From Euonymus europaeus (Eukaryota; Streptophyta; Magnoliopsida; Celastrales; Celastraceae): 64,000 nucleotides of DNA. Where the stretch lies: positions 5,778,501-5,842,500 of the forward strand of contig OY756958.1 in the NCBI GenBank assembly GCA_963580455.1, given 5' to 3'. Below, one piece after another: positions 32,143 through 44,800 of this stretch. A program made the translations under genes and the position numbers. Under the pieces are notes generated by a model that saw only the letters and a program-made list of their open reading frames with translations, did no database searches and was not told the origin of the DNA. Positions within the stretch are counted from its first letter, which is position 1, and each line of letters begins with the position of its first letter.

Positions 32143-34697
32143 TCAAGATTTTTTTACTATAAGTATAGTACTTCTGACACTGTATTTACTACTTGACCAT
32201 TCTAAGTAAGTAGAAAATGCATTAGCTCTACTTTTAGTCCAATCTTCAACATCTACAGTCAACTCAAATTTCAATTCTTTCTCACCATCAAACCTTATTT
32301 TGTTTGGTTCCACCCTGCATTTAATTCCTTCCAGCTCCTTAATTTTTGCATAATACGTAGATCCTGCAGCTCCAACATTATTCACTTGTCTTTCAAATAC
32401 ATAGGGACCCTCCTACTCACCAATACAAGCATGAAACGAAGGAATGTTTAAGTTCCAAGGATGCAGTGATTCTGGCGGTGTAGATTCGTCGATTATTCCC
32501 TTGCTAAGCCTGTTTATTAACTTCCCACCATATCCTAACCACTTCAAATACTTCATGTAGTCTTCAAACTTTAAATCATATATCAATCCTGGATCAACTG
32601 CCTTCAACGGACATACAACTCCACTCCCAAATCCATACACATCAATCTCTTTTTTCAACTTCATAGGTTTAGCTACACATGAACAATAAATAGTTATAAC
32701 TTTGCACTTCGAATGATAAGAAAGAGACACACTATTATAAACTACCTTAAGAATTAGAAGTAAGTTATCACCATATTCTGCATATAAGTTTCTTTCAATG
32801 GTCCAATATGTTCTAGTTCCACATTATAAACTGGCAAAACTACACAACTAATGACAAAAGAAATAGCAAAACATCATCCAAATGAAACCTAACCTAAGAG
32901 ATGAAGATGGAGCTCTTCAACTCAATCACCCCAAGGCGATAACAAAGAAAACAAATAAAATGAAAAAGAAAACAACATCAAATTCTTGAAATAATAGTAA
33001 GATTAATGATCATTTAATATTACCTAGAACTAAAGCTACTTTCTTCATGGTTTCGTTTTCAACCAGCAACAAATCTTCCATCCTTACAAAAAATTAGAGG
33101 ACATGATTTTGTGTCTGGGAATACATTCACAGAAAACCCCTGTATTCAAGAAAACAATTAAGAAACTCATCCAATTAAAATGACCCGAGCTTCAAAAGCT
33201 AAAGATCTTGTTAGATGACAAAAAAGAAAAAAAGTGACAAAGCATGAAACCATGATAGTTAGGAAGGTTCTAACTTCTAACTATTGGACAGAAACAACAA
33301 ACTACTGGTTTTGAAAGATTTTTGACTTTGAAGTCAAAATAAGAGTATCAAGACTCATGGTTCCCACTGCAAAAAAAAAAAAGAGGACTCCTGAAAAAAT
33401 ATAAGTTTGATTTTATACCGCTAAACAAATAATTAAGAATTATCAAGAAATAAATATGAAAATTTACCTCTATAGTTTGGTCATTACCCAATACAATCCT
33501 TGTTCTAAATGTTTCTCTTGAATTGCATGCACCCACACATAACACCCACGGATAATCATTGACGACAGTTCCAATGTCTGAAAAATTACCGGCAGCCAGA
33601 CAACATAAGACTCCCTTTTTGGTGGCGTATAATGTTCCAATTGCATATGGATCATTTAATAAGTGATAAGAGGATTTATGTTCTGGTGTTGGCCCTCCCA
33701 TAGATAAGGATAGAATATCTATCCCATCATTGATGGCATCTGAGATTGCATCTAGCATAGTAAAATCTAATAAATCAGCAGTCACGCATTTGTAGATTGC
33801 TATTTTTGCACCAGGCACACCACCTCAACCCGCCCACACTAGCTACAACAGTATTCCCAGCAGCAACTGCAGCACAAAAAGTTCCATGTCCTTCAAAATC
33901 TATAATTGAATTAGGCTTTGAATGGTCAGCCTTAGTACACACGTAGTGCTTAGCTCCAACAATTTTACTGCAATTTTGAGAAAAGAAATCCAACACAATT
34001 TGACATCACAAGGAGGAGAATAAAAAGAACACAATAAAACAAATAATTGAAGCTAAAAAAATTACCTTGTGCAATTGAAGTTTGGATCATTAGAACCTCC
34101 ATGCCATTTCTTATTGTTTAGCTCCAAGATACCATCAGCTGAAAAACTCCTTGAATCAGTGCATATTCCTGAGTCTACTATACCAATAATAATATTGGTA
34201 TGCTCACGTATGTTTTCTGTTTGTTTCTCCTCGGTCAGTCCCAGAATATCCCAACATTTGGTGGTGTAAAGCTCAGCCTTTCTGCTAGGAAATATAGACA
34301 CAACACAATCCATTCCTGGAAAAACAAAACAAAAGAATCAATCGATGTATGGGTTTTGAATTCCTAAATAATTAAGAGAAAATGAGATTACCAACCAGCA
34401 ATGATTTTTGCCTCTTGATCTGTAATATTTGCAGCAAAACCATTGAACAATTATATTTATCATAGCTACAAATAAAGTACTCTCCACCACAATATCTGTA
34501 AATATGGAGAAGAGACAATTATGTTAGATTAAGTCTTAAATTTTGACGCAAAGCAAACATGAGAAAATATGTTAAAAACTATACAATAATAGTTTCAAAT
34601 TTTACAACCTGCCGATAACACTTTCTAAGATGTGTTTATGATGAGACATGGCATTATAATCACCAGAAGGAGAGGCACCCATAAAGACTACATAAAC
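32143..34697 (-). pseudogene. Subtilisin-like protease (S8, cucumisin type) pseudogene
   Basis: Minus-strand pieces follow the family order. I9 propeptide: VYVVFMGASPSGDYNAMSHH (34697-34608) and a frameshifted ANITDQEAKIIAG piece. Catalytic Asp: IIIGIVDSGIC. Catalytic His: FEGHGTFCAAVAAGN. Oxyanion-hole Asn: LAAGNFSD. Then GSGVVCPLKAVDPGLIYD, which normally follows the catalytic Ser, and a fibronectin-III-like tail ending IVKKS. I find no GTSMACP block carrying the catalytic Ser, and no PA domain; about 0.6 kb of non-coding DNA (32.75-33.35 kb) lies there instead. Several frames are broken. In plants these enzymes are secreted; this copy should be inactive. Confidence 0.88.
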
Positions 34698-34699
34698 CT

Positions 34700-35129
34700 G
34701 CGTTGCAAAATGGATTAAACACGTCAAATTTTATTATCAAAAATGTGCAATTCAAAATATTTTTGACAAAATATTATGTAAATAAAGATGAAAATTATTT
34801 TTGATCAAATTGAATAGAAGAAATGATGGCAACTACAAAACAGTGTTAAACAAAAAATTTATAATTAACTCATATTATAATTCAGGATAACTTTGACTTT
34901 TAGGAACAATTCCCTCTCATAAACCATCTTATACTAATTTATATTTAATTTTAGTTTGGCTTGTGATAATTCAATTTCCTACATCTTAAATGCAAGTATC
35001 TCTTATCATTGCAGCTTTCATGGTATTGATGGGAAAAAGACGAAAGCTTCAAGATAACTATCGATCATTTTTTTATTAGATTAAGTACACAAAAACAGTG
35101 TTGCAGTTGCCCAAAGTGTATGGGTCCGG
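34700..35129. other. AT-rich spacer
   Basis: Upstream side of the subtilase relic. Signal-peptide coding sequence was looked for and not found. Confidence 0.4.
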
Positions 35130-35671
35130 TTGTAGGAGAGAGCCTCTTTATGGGCTTCCTGGGTGGCAGCAAACAAGTTAAAGAAGTTGATCTTTTGGGG
35201 TATTTGCAAGCCCTTGGATGAGAGCTGGGAGTGGATGAGTTTATTGGGTTTTGAGGGTTGGATTTGGAAGAAGGAATTATTTTAATTATCCGCTAGATAA
35301 TGGGGATAGATTTCTTATTTGGTCTGATCATTGGATTATGGGGGCAAACTGTCATGGAGAGGTTACCAGGTATTGAGCAAAATGATGCTGATATTCATAT
35401 GAATGCTAAGTTTTGTGACTGGTTGAGGAATAGTGTTTGGAGATTGCCAAACCCTTCAAATGAGGAGATCTTAGCTGCTTGGGAATTTATTAAAGGCAAT
35501 TACACCATCCAAGGAACTGAGGAGGATCAAATCATGTGGAAGCTTACACCTCATGGTGATTTCACAAATTCAAGTATGTGGAAGGCTTTTCAAACTACTT
35601 GTCACACTCTAGTACTCAAGACTAAAATGTGGGGCACTAGGTCTCTTTTAGCTCCTAGAGACAGCCCTTAA
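35130..35671 (+). pseudogene. LINE fragment between RT and zf-RVT
   Basis: Frame 35300-35671 reads NSVWRLPNPSNEEILAAWEF and EEDQIMWKLTPHGDFTNSSMW. This is the linker after RT in plant LINEs (the IWKLTPDGKFTVKSAY-like block). Upstream frames give SWEWMSLLGFEGWIWK-like text and GDRFLIWSDHWIMG. Isolated and 5'/3' truncated. Confidence 0.7.
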
Positions 35672-36559
35672 TTTATTTCTATGCGTTACCATGTTAGGAG
35701 AGGAAGGAGATATATATGTGGTGGTGTTGGAATTATTCACAGATTTGGGGTGGTTTTTCTTAGTCTCGGTCACAACGCAAAAACATGCAAGACTATAATT
35801 ATCTAGTTTTCGCATCTTCTAGAAGAAGCTATAAAAATCTAGATGGTGACATGCAACTCTAAATATAAAAGAAATGAATTTTTATTTTTTACAATACAGC
35901 AACATAATAGTTCAAGGTGATATAGTATATTAATGGGTGGTTAAATGTAGAATCATTGATATCTATTTCAGTAAATATAGTACCTTTCTTTCTGGCTTAT
36001 GTAAACATTTCTCTGCTCTTGAAAGCTTCTTTCCTTCTGTGTATAACCACATGAAAAATAATAGCATTACTCGCTAGTACAAATATCAGTCGTGTGGTTC
36101 TAAAGATGAAAAAAAATGGTATTAAATAACTCTATGTCAGTTAGTTTTCCAAAATACTAATGCACAAACAAAACCTTCAATATAATGTAAGAGACAACAG
36201 AGAAAGGGGGACAAATGTTCATCATGGGTCATGTAATAACGATAAAGGTTCTAGCTGTCGAATAAATTGTAAAGAATATACATTCAGCTTAGCTTCAGTT
36301 ACAGTTGGTAGTTAGAATAGTTTTAGTTATTTTGTTACAAGTCAAAGTCAGTCCAGTCAAGTTGTTCAGGTTGTTAGGCGGCAGTTATTATGTTTCAAGC
36401 TAGCTTAGAGTTGAAGTTTTCTAGTAAGAGCATATAGAGGCTTTGTTTTCCTTGAACGGTTTGATCATTATGCAATACACAGGGAATACATTTTCACAAA
36501 CTCCGAGTTCTTGTTCTTTGAAATACAAAGTTTACACTTTGTTCATAGTTGATCCTAAG
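35672..36559. other. No supportable gene
   Basis: Mixed AT-rich DNA. The part around 36220-36550 has LTR-like composition but no defined ends. Confidence 0.4.
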
Positions 36560-37017
36560 TTCCTGCTGTCCATGTGATCAATTTGGAGAGCTCAAGCGTA
36601 CCAACAATAAAGATCACTTCGCATGTGAGAAACAATTTCGACCAAAGACCATGTGAGAATAATTTTCTAGCTACGAATCCATCGTCTGAATATTTATTTG
36701 TTTTCTTTTTGCCTAATGAAAGGCTATATAAAGGGATGGATATGAATGGAAGGAGCACGTCATTCCTTCATTCTTCTTCTCTTTTTTTCTTTCATGTTAT
36801 TGTCGTTCTACATTTTCTCAAATTTATATGAAGTTTTTCTGTTTTGTTCTTCTTTAATTCATCAAGATAGCTTTATTATTTGAGTTTAAAGTTTGTTGTT
36901 AAAGTCACACCTCAATATCCAGAAACTGATTCACTAGCCAAACATTTTCTTTCCTTCCCTCTTTACCAATCGAAATCCCTCCTCAAACCTCAAATATCCA
37001 ACAATTGGTATCAAAGC
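36560..37017 (+). repeat. LTR end plus primer-binding site (copia-type)
   Basis: The block ends TATCCAACA at 37003 and is followed by TTGGTATCAAAGC (37005-37017), a variant tRNA-iMet primer site. A TATA box (CTATATAAAGG, 36723-36733) lies about 270 bp upstream of the end, as expected in an LTR. The 5' edge is uncertain. About 150 bp of possible leader follow, but no gag. Confidence 0.6.
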
Positions 37018-37686
37018 TCTTTGATCTTAGTGGGTCTATGAGTGAGGAGAAGAAAAAAGAAGAACAAGTTTTTTTGAGAGAAAACCAGAAAAGAAAACAG
37101 AAGGAAAAGAATGCAGAATTATAAGATACAAGGCTCTCACTTGTCTTTATTCTAGTGTATTTGATGTGATTTTTACAAGAATTATGGCTTGTGAAAAAAA
37201 GTGTGAGATAAGCTTGAGGAGGTGTATCAAAGAAACGACAGAACCAGCCAAATGCAGGTGACAATGCTCTCCCTACTTCACAATGCTCTCCCTACATGCA
37301 GTGAGCTGATAATGACAGTGGAACTAATTTTCCCAGTTCTTTCAACGTCAGCATGTTTTATCATTTTATGTTATCTTGGCTGAGTTCGGTGGAACCCATG
37401 AGAATGTGAAATCATAGCCTAGTCTCTTGTGGGAATTCAAAGCTCAGATGTACTTACTTTATGCCATGGTTTTATCTTGTACTGACTCCCTAATAATGCA
37501 TGTCAAATCAATAAAATAAAAGAGTTTATAGTACAAAAATAAAATGTTAGTTTATCCCACTTCCTAAGTGAATTTTAGGTTCAATAAATTTGATCTGATA
37601 TGAATCCATGCTCTGTTACTTGAGATTCATGTCATTAAACTTGCTTGAATTAATCCATTAAAACAAAGCATTTGCTTATGTTGTAG

Positions 37687-38210
37687 GAAATTCGATTAAT
37701 GTATGGACTATCAAAGGAGTGGCGGATTACTTCTCTTTTATCTGCAGGAGCGCAGGAGCAGCTACTGCACAAGCTTCATAGATTTGAGAAACTAGCGGAA
37801 TTGGATCCGCTTGAACTTGAAAAAAGGATATTAGAAGAAGAATTTGAAGAGGACGACAACATTAGTGTCCCTGAAGTTGAGGTTGAAGAGGAATATGATG
37901 ATAACAGATCATTTTTGTGGGAGAAGGTGAAGAGCTTTGATAGTCTTATTGCACAACAGCTCAGTAAATCCGGATTCGATCACGTAAGGAAAACCCCAAA
38001 AGACATGAAGAGCTTGGTTTCAGATCTCATCTACGAGGAAAGCCGAGAGAAAAACAACTACTACATTGACAGAGAAGTGGTTGCCAAAAGGGTTTGTAAC
38101 AGGTTGGAGTCATGGAAAGAGCTGGAGTCTACACCATTGATATGATGTTAGATGAAGATTTCGGAAAAGAATTTGAAGAATGGAAGAAAAGTCAATTGGA
38201 TTGTTGGTGA
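37687..38210 (+). pseudogene. Terminal exon of a host gene (DUF4378-like C-terminus), frameshifted
   Basis: After an acceptor (TTGTAG at 37681-37686) a frame encodes EIRLMYGLSKEWRITSLLSA, an acidic stretch with LELEKRILEEEFEEDD, then KSFDSLIAQQLSKSGFDHV and REVVAKRVCNRLESWKELES. There the frame runs into TGA at 38143-38145. Reading one base over continues with IDMMLDEDFGKEFEEWKKSQ to TGA at 38208. The simplest explanation is a 1-nt deletion near 38130. The C-terminal wording resembles plant DUF4378 proteins, but the family call is tentative. I find no upstream exons. The piece lies between inverted copies of GCTCTCCCTACTT (37266-37278 and 38594-38606). Confidence 0.5.
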
Positions 38211-39240
38211 AGGAATTAACAGAGATTTGAGCGAAACTTTGATCAACTTTCTTTCATTTTTTTTCCTTCTAAAATTAAATCTTAAAGAGAATGGTATATC
38301 CATATAATATAACTTGGTCTAAGGAATAGGCTAATTAGAGAGATGAACCAAGAAAGCAAGAAGAATCTGTGGGTAGATGGTAGTATGGTACTCTGTATAT
38401 GAATCTTAACGAGACATTAGTACTTTAAGTTTATGATATAGTATTGTGCTTAAATAATTCCCATTTATTTCCTTCTTTCTTCTTCATATTCCATAGCTGA
38501 TGCAACAGAAACTAACCACACCTAATTAGCACCTACCATACTGTATTTCATAAATGACTCCTCTAAACACTTTGGTTGTGTCTGTGAAATGTGCAAGTAG
38601 GGAGAGCAATGCTAAAATGCTTTACTCTGCTTCCAATGCTTTCATTTAGAAGTCCTCAGTTTTCTTTCACATTTTTGTTATTCTAGTTCTGAAATTAATG
38701 TGAAATTTCTCTAGTTTGTTCTTCTAGAATTGTTTCTCCCTTTTACAAGTTTTCTGGTAAGTTTTCATTGTTTCTAATATCACATACCAATGAGAAAAAG
38801 TAAAAATAATAGAAACAGGAAGAAGGAAAAAAAAAGTGGAGTATTGTACATATCTTACCTGACATTCTACTCTCCTTCAACTTCAAGCTTTCTCCTGCCG
38901 ATGCTTTCTTTTTCATAAAATTTATCTTTCTTGCACACACAAACCCTTTCAAAAACTTTTTGCAAAACGAAGAAACAAAGAAAATGTACATTACCAAACT
39001 ACAAATCTGCAAAAAATCAAGAAACAGAAAAGCATGAAGTTTGTTACCAGTAATTTGAAGCTCAACTTCAACAAGAGAGAATGAAAGGACTCCTGTGAAT
39101 GTGAGAGTGAAAGTGAGAATGCGTGAGGAAAAAGAAAGGAAACACAACAGCGAGCGAGCGAGCGAGTGACGAGTGAGGACAAAAATGTGAGGGAGCTGGT
39201 ATATAGTACAACATACCTATGAAGTTAATTCATGAGATGA
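38211..39240. other. No supportable gene; short GAGC microsatellite
   Basis: 3' flank of the frameshifted exon, then mixed DNA. A (GAGC)n run lies at about 39150-39166. Minus-strand frames here are Ser/Leu/Phe-rich and look like chance frames. Confidence 0.4.
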
Positions 39241-39512
39241 TGTCTTCTATTGTCCACGTGGTATTTTTCTTCAAACAAGTCATGATTGGAACGGCTGAGA
39301 TCGCTTCTACATATCAGCTAATCCTAGCCATTCATTATTTCCATAGATTTGACATCATTGGTTCTCCAAATAACCCACAAGAAATAACTTCTAGGGCTCG
39401 TGTTTCTCTCTGTTGAATTCCGCCTTTCCCTTCTTCTCCTCCCTCGGCCAACGCCGGTGCGTCGTTGCACTGCCATTTTCCAACGCGTGTCAGGGACGGG
39501 TGCAGATAGAAG

Positions 39513-40095
39513 ATGATTTCCTCACGCCGTGAAGAACGTGTAAGTCCTCAGAAACCCTTTACACCCTGAACCTTTGTCTTATTTTCAAATGGCTTGAATT
39601 TTCTGGATTGCACTTGTTTCTGTTTGGGACACTTGCTTCGAATTAGGAATTTAGGTTTTCAATTTGATAAACATTTTTTCTAGGGCTAATGGATTTCTTT
39701 TTCTCTGTGTTTTGAACTCCGAACAATGAATAGGGCTCCAACTTGCAATCAATTGATCAAGAATCAAACAAAGGTACTCAATCTTTCTCATTAATTTTCT
39801 ATTATTTCGGGCTCTCTTCTATCACATTCTTTTTCGTATCTGTTTAACCAATCTATTTTTTTCCCCGGCAAATCCTTTGTTGTTTGGGATTGCGCAGGAG
39901 TGAAGAGGCCTGCTGATTCTCAGTTGATTGCCATTGACGAAAGGAACAAAAGAAATGTAAGTTGTTTTAGACTTTAGTTACTCTTTTCGTTACGAATCCT
40001 TTGTTTTTAGCTTGTAGATTATTTGAGTACAATGATTTACGTGGAACTATTTAATTTTTCAGGATATGACGAGCTTTAGATATAGGATAGTATAG
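39513..40095 (+). pseudogene. Truncated 5' duplicate of the 10-exon gene
   Basis: Exons 1-3 are present with intact splice sites: 39513-39539 (MISSRREER), 39734-39773 and 39898-39956 (VKRPADSQLIAIDERNKRN). Introns and upstream region are also near-copies of those at 41.57-42.36 kb. Exon 4 starts GATATG at 40063, then homology stops. The frame ends after MTSFRYRIV at TAG (40093-40095), in a TATAG-rich repeat. It could still be transcribed from its duplicated promoter and encode a 53-residue product. I call it a pseudogene because six of ten exons are absent. Confidence 0.8.
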
Positions 40096-41470
40096 TATAG
40101 AAGTATAGCTAGTATAGATAGATATAGAAGTATAGATATTGTTTGTGTGAAAACACAATATAAACGAAAATATATCCAATCAATATATCTTGAAAGCCAA
40201 AAGCTTGGATACAAAACTAACCAAATATATTGGATTCCGCGTTACTTAGGCTTACCGGTTTTAAGTAATGGCGTGTCCGGTCTCTGTCTAGTAGGTGTGT
40301 GTGTTATTACTTCGAAAAAAAAAACTAACCAAATAAAGTCCCAAATTTCTTGTTAAAGATATAAAAAATTTGTGTCTCCAATCAATAATGTAGAAGAAGC
40401 ACATTTAAATTTCTATAACAAAAACTAAGGAAGAAGAAGAATCGAAGAAGACTAGAAGTTCAGCGTTACCAAGTCAGCAAATCCAAGAGCTCAAAACCAG
40501 CAGAGTTGCAGAACACCAGAAATCAGCAACCAGCTCACAACTCGCGCTGCAGACGAGCACCACCCTCGCAGTCGCAGACGAGAACCACCCTTGCAGTCGC
40601 AGACGAGCACTACTGGCAGCCGCAGGCTCACGAAGGCACAGAACGCTGAAGGCCAGAACAAAGGAAGCAAATTTTTCGTATTTTTAGCATTATTTATAGT
40701 ATGGGCTGCGTAATTGGGCTAAAAGCATTTTGGGCTGGCCCGATAAATAACCCAGGATCGATCCAGGGATAGATCCCTACCCCACTCAATTTATTCAGGA
40801 CCAATGGATTGGGTCCAAAAATTAGTAACTCCACTGTCATTTTTTGTCAATTTATTCAGGACGAGCCTCATCCTGGTTTTCCCTAATCATGATTAAAAAA
40901 AACTCAAAACGAAAATAAATACTAATCCACATAACTAGACCTTGATGTGCAGGGAACAAAATCATTGCAAATATGAGAATTTAAGGGAAGCAGATGCTCT
41001 TACTGAAGAGAACGGTATCCAAGCTTTTCTTTGGCATGTACTCATAGACCAACAGCTTTTCCAACACAGCAACCAAGATCTCATTTCCAGAAGATTAATT
41101 AAGGCAAACAGGATCCATCCGCGGATAGATCTACGGATATATCCGCGGATAGATCTACGGATATATCCGCGGATATAACCCAGGATAGATCCCTAGTCTC
41201 CCATTTGGGTCTAAAAAGTAGTAACTCCACTGTCATTTTTTGTCAATTTATTCAGGACGAGCCATGAAGCTTGTTTTCCCTAATATCCTTTAAGTTTTCT
41301 TCTTTTCCTCTAAAAATAAATACTAATCCACATAACTAGACCTTGATGTGCATGGAACAAAATCATAGCTCAAACCCTTAAACACCAAACCCAAACTTCA
41401 TGTCCTTAATTCTCTCTAGTTATATTGGAAGGCGTATAATGGATCGATCCGCGGATAGCTCTACGGATAT
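40096..41470. other. Repeat-rich spacer between the duplicates
   Basis: Contains a TATAG-type run (40080-40137), three copies of a CGCAGACGAGCACCACCCT-like unit (about 40550-40605), and a 160-bp direct repeat (about 40811-40970 and 41210-41370). A 24-bp tandem with ATCCGCGGATAGATCTACGG lies at 41117-41176. The last motif recurs near 41447-41480 and, inverted, at 46.8 kb. No gene seen. Confidence 0.75.
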
Positions 41471-41476
41471 ATCCGC

Positions 41477-41675
41477 GGCTGAGATCAACTAATCCTAGCT
41501 ATTCATTTATTTCCCTAGGTTTAACATCATTGTCCAAATAACCCACGACAAATAACTTCTAGGGTGATTGGAACGGCTGAGATCAATTTCTACAGATCAA
41601 CTAATCCTAGCCATTCATTTATTTCCCTAGATTTAATATCATTGTCCAAATAACCCACGACAAATAACTTCTAGG
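41477..41675. repeat. Duplicated upstream segment (about 90 bp, two tandem copies)
   Basis: CTGAGATCAACTAATCCTAG to AATAACTTCTAGGG occurs at about 41477-41562 and again at about 41575-41675. It matches the segment upstream of the truncated copy (39291-39400). It lies 130-330 bp before the start codon of the 10-exon gene, so it may be promoter DNA. Confidence 0.7.
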
Positions 41676-41805
41676 GCTCGTGTTTCTCTGTTGAATTCCG
41701 GATTCCGCCTCTCCTTTCTTCTCCTCTCTCGGCCAAAGCCGGTGTTTCGTCGTGTTTCGTCGCACTGCCATTTACGACCCGTGTCGGGGACGGTGCAGAT
41801 AGAAG

Positions 41806-44800
41806 ATGATTTCCTCACGCCGTGAAGAACGTGTAAGTCCTCTGAAACCCTTTACACCTTGAACCTTTGTCTTGTTTTCAAATGGCTTGAATGTTCTGAA
41901 CCTCTGTTTGGGACACTTGCTTCTGTTTGGGACACTTGCTTCGAATTAGGAATTTAGGTTTTCAATTTGATACAAATTTTTTTCTAGGGCTAATGAATTT
42001 TTTTTTCCCTCTGTGTTTTGAACTCCGAACAATGAATAGGGTTCCAACTTGCAGTCAATTGATCAAGAATCAAACATAGGTACTCAATCTTTCTCATTAA
42101 TTTTCTATTATTTCGAGCTTTCTTCTCACATTCTTTTTCGTATCTATTTAACCAATCTATTTTTCCCCGGAAAATCCTTTGTTGTTTGGGATTGCGCAGG
42201 AGTGAAGAGGCCTGCTGATTCTCAGTTGATTGCCATTGACAAAAGGAACAAAAGAAATGTAAGTTGTTTTAGACTTTAGTTACTATTTTCGTCACGATTT
42301 GTTTTTAGCCTGTAGATTATTTTAGTACAATGATTTTCGTGGAACTATTTAATTTTTCAGGATATGAAACCGTTTGATGAATCCAGTAGCATTGGTAACT
42401 ATCTACTTTATGGCTGGAAGTTCATTCTGTTCATAATATTTGACACAAAGTTTGTTTCTGTTGCCTTTTACTGCTTATTGTTTTTTATTATATTCTCCTT
42501 CCAAGGAAGTGAAGCTAGAAACGAAATGAAGTGAAGTTTATACATGAACGGCACATTTATTCTACCACTTGATTAAACAATTCTCTATGTATTGTTAATT
42601 TTCTTGAATATCATCTGCACAGGAGCGGGAAAATTTGTAGAAGCTGAGATAGAAACTGAAGTCGATGAACGTCTTCCTGAACAAGTAGAGGAGGTTTGTC
42701 TGCTTTAGTTTTCTTGAAGGACGTTTTTAATAAGTAGATCTTCATTATATACAATGTTTCAATGATCATAAAACAATCTAATAACTGTTGTTTTCAAGTA
42801 CTAAATTTATCAATTGCTAGTAGTTTTTACATCAATGTAACTTATTAATGAAGCAGAAGATTGGAATTAGGGGAAAAGTAATTGAAAAAAAAAGGAAAGA
42901 AAGAAAGAAAAGCTACAAATGGAATAAATCTAACATCACAAAGTGAAACCCTGTAATCCTAGAACTAAAAAAAATCCAAAGGAAATTGAGCACAACTATC
43001 CCCTCAGTAAGAAACTGAATTTTTAGGGATTTATTTTTCAAGGTTTTGCCATTCCTTCCATCCAATTGCACTGTATGACATTACACAATTTGTTCTCCAA
43101 CCATCCCAAAGAAAGAAAGAAAAAATGATACGCTAGCTATTCTGATTGTGGTTAAAGAATAAAGACAATCCTAATTTTCAAAATGATTGTTACAAGGGGA
43201 ACCCACGCGTTATAGAAATTAGATTTTGTTTTTATAATTGAATATGTTATAATCTAAGTTGTGAGTGGTGACAAAAGGGGATGTGTCTGGCTCTTATAAT
43301 TTTGTAAAGCTTTCCCTTCATATTTTTTTTGTGAATATATCTAGTATATAACACAATATATATATATATTCATTTCATTTATCTTGTTTTTCTTTCAATT
43401 TAAAAATTTAACAAACCTTTATGTTTTTGCAGAATGAGACAAGTTCTGATGAATCTAGTGAGATCGAACCTAGTGATATCTTTTTTTACATCAATAGAAA
43501 ATTGAAAGGTGTCAATGGTATGGACTTTCTTTTTCTTGTACTTTTTCCTATTTCGTATTTTAGGGAGCTGAGAAATTGAGAGAAGCAGTTCAGGGAAGAA
43601 ATAAAATAAGAAGAAAAGAGAATTGAGGAAGATTATTACAAGATTTTTTTTTTTCATGTTGGAAATGGATGAAGTGGAAAGGGAATGCGGAGGAAGTTAC
43701 TTCCTTCTTTTTAAAAAAATAAATGATTTGTTTTTCTTGAATTTTACAAGAAGTTGATAATTCATTCATCTCCTAGTAGATGGAGCGAAGACTAAAAGGT
43801 GAGTGAGGGTGAAGTCCTCGTACACTTGCATTTCTTTTTTCCTTTTTTTTTTATCAAACAAAAACCTACCTCAGTTTCTTTTCACTTGTTACTCTTTCTA
43901 TTATTTCCTTCCCATTCAGACGTTGGGTAAGGTTTTGGCAGTTTTTTATTTTATTTTATTAATATGTTATGTGTGCATTAGTGGTTGTACCAATGGACCT
44001 GGTTCGTAGTATTAAACTTTATGGTTGTGTTAAAAATTTCCAGCTAATGATGGTAGTCATCTTCATTATTCACAGAAACAAAAAACGATAATGCTGTTGA
44101 TCAGCCTTCTTCTGTCTCCCAGGAGAAGGTGAGTTTAAATGATTTTTTTGTTCTCAACTTTGTGTTATATTGTGTAATCATTAGTAAAGCCAATCAGCAA
44201 GTTACCAAACCTGTAGTTCCATGGCTGCCTATGAATAACATTTTTCAGGGGACTGCGGAGTCAATCAATTGTTGTTCTCGATAAAAGGACCATGTTGAGT
44301 TCCATTTTGTTGTTTGAACGGTAGCTCTAGATGTTAGTATGATTTGTTGTTGCGTGTTGCAAAAGCTGAAGACTAGTTTGAGTTCTTTATGGTCGACTAA
44401 GTGAGCATTTAGCAGGAGAGGGGTGAAAAAAGTGATGAGGTACACATTTTCTCGCACAAGCATGCTAACAAATGGAAAGTGTGTTGGTTTAATCAGATCG
44501 TTGTATAAGGGTTGATTGGTCTTGAGTTTGTATCCAAGATAAATAACCGATTTAATTGTTCCTTGTGTAATCTGGGTATTCGTTATGTTGAATTCATTTA
44601 CTATGATTTTCAAAAACAAATAAAAGTGTTATTTTAGATATTTGTTAAGATTTGTGGCGAACTCTCCAAAAATGCAGTATCTAATTTGGGTAGATTCGGA
44701 TACGTTTGGGGATGACAACCAAGAATCCAAGCACAAGGAATTTTTGGATAAAGCTCTGGGCAGCAGGTTTGTTTTTTCCTTTTTACTTTTTCCATTTTCT

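Noticed and set aside
37262..37300. GCTCTCCCTAC repeats as a microRNA site or precursor
   Set aside because: No hairpin of precursor size forms locally, and the text does not match a plant microRNA I can recall with confidence.
38743..39182. Minus-strand frames rich in Phe/Ser/Leu that look like signal or membrane segments
   Set aside because: The composition follows A/G-rich plus-strand DNA; no splice or homology support.
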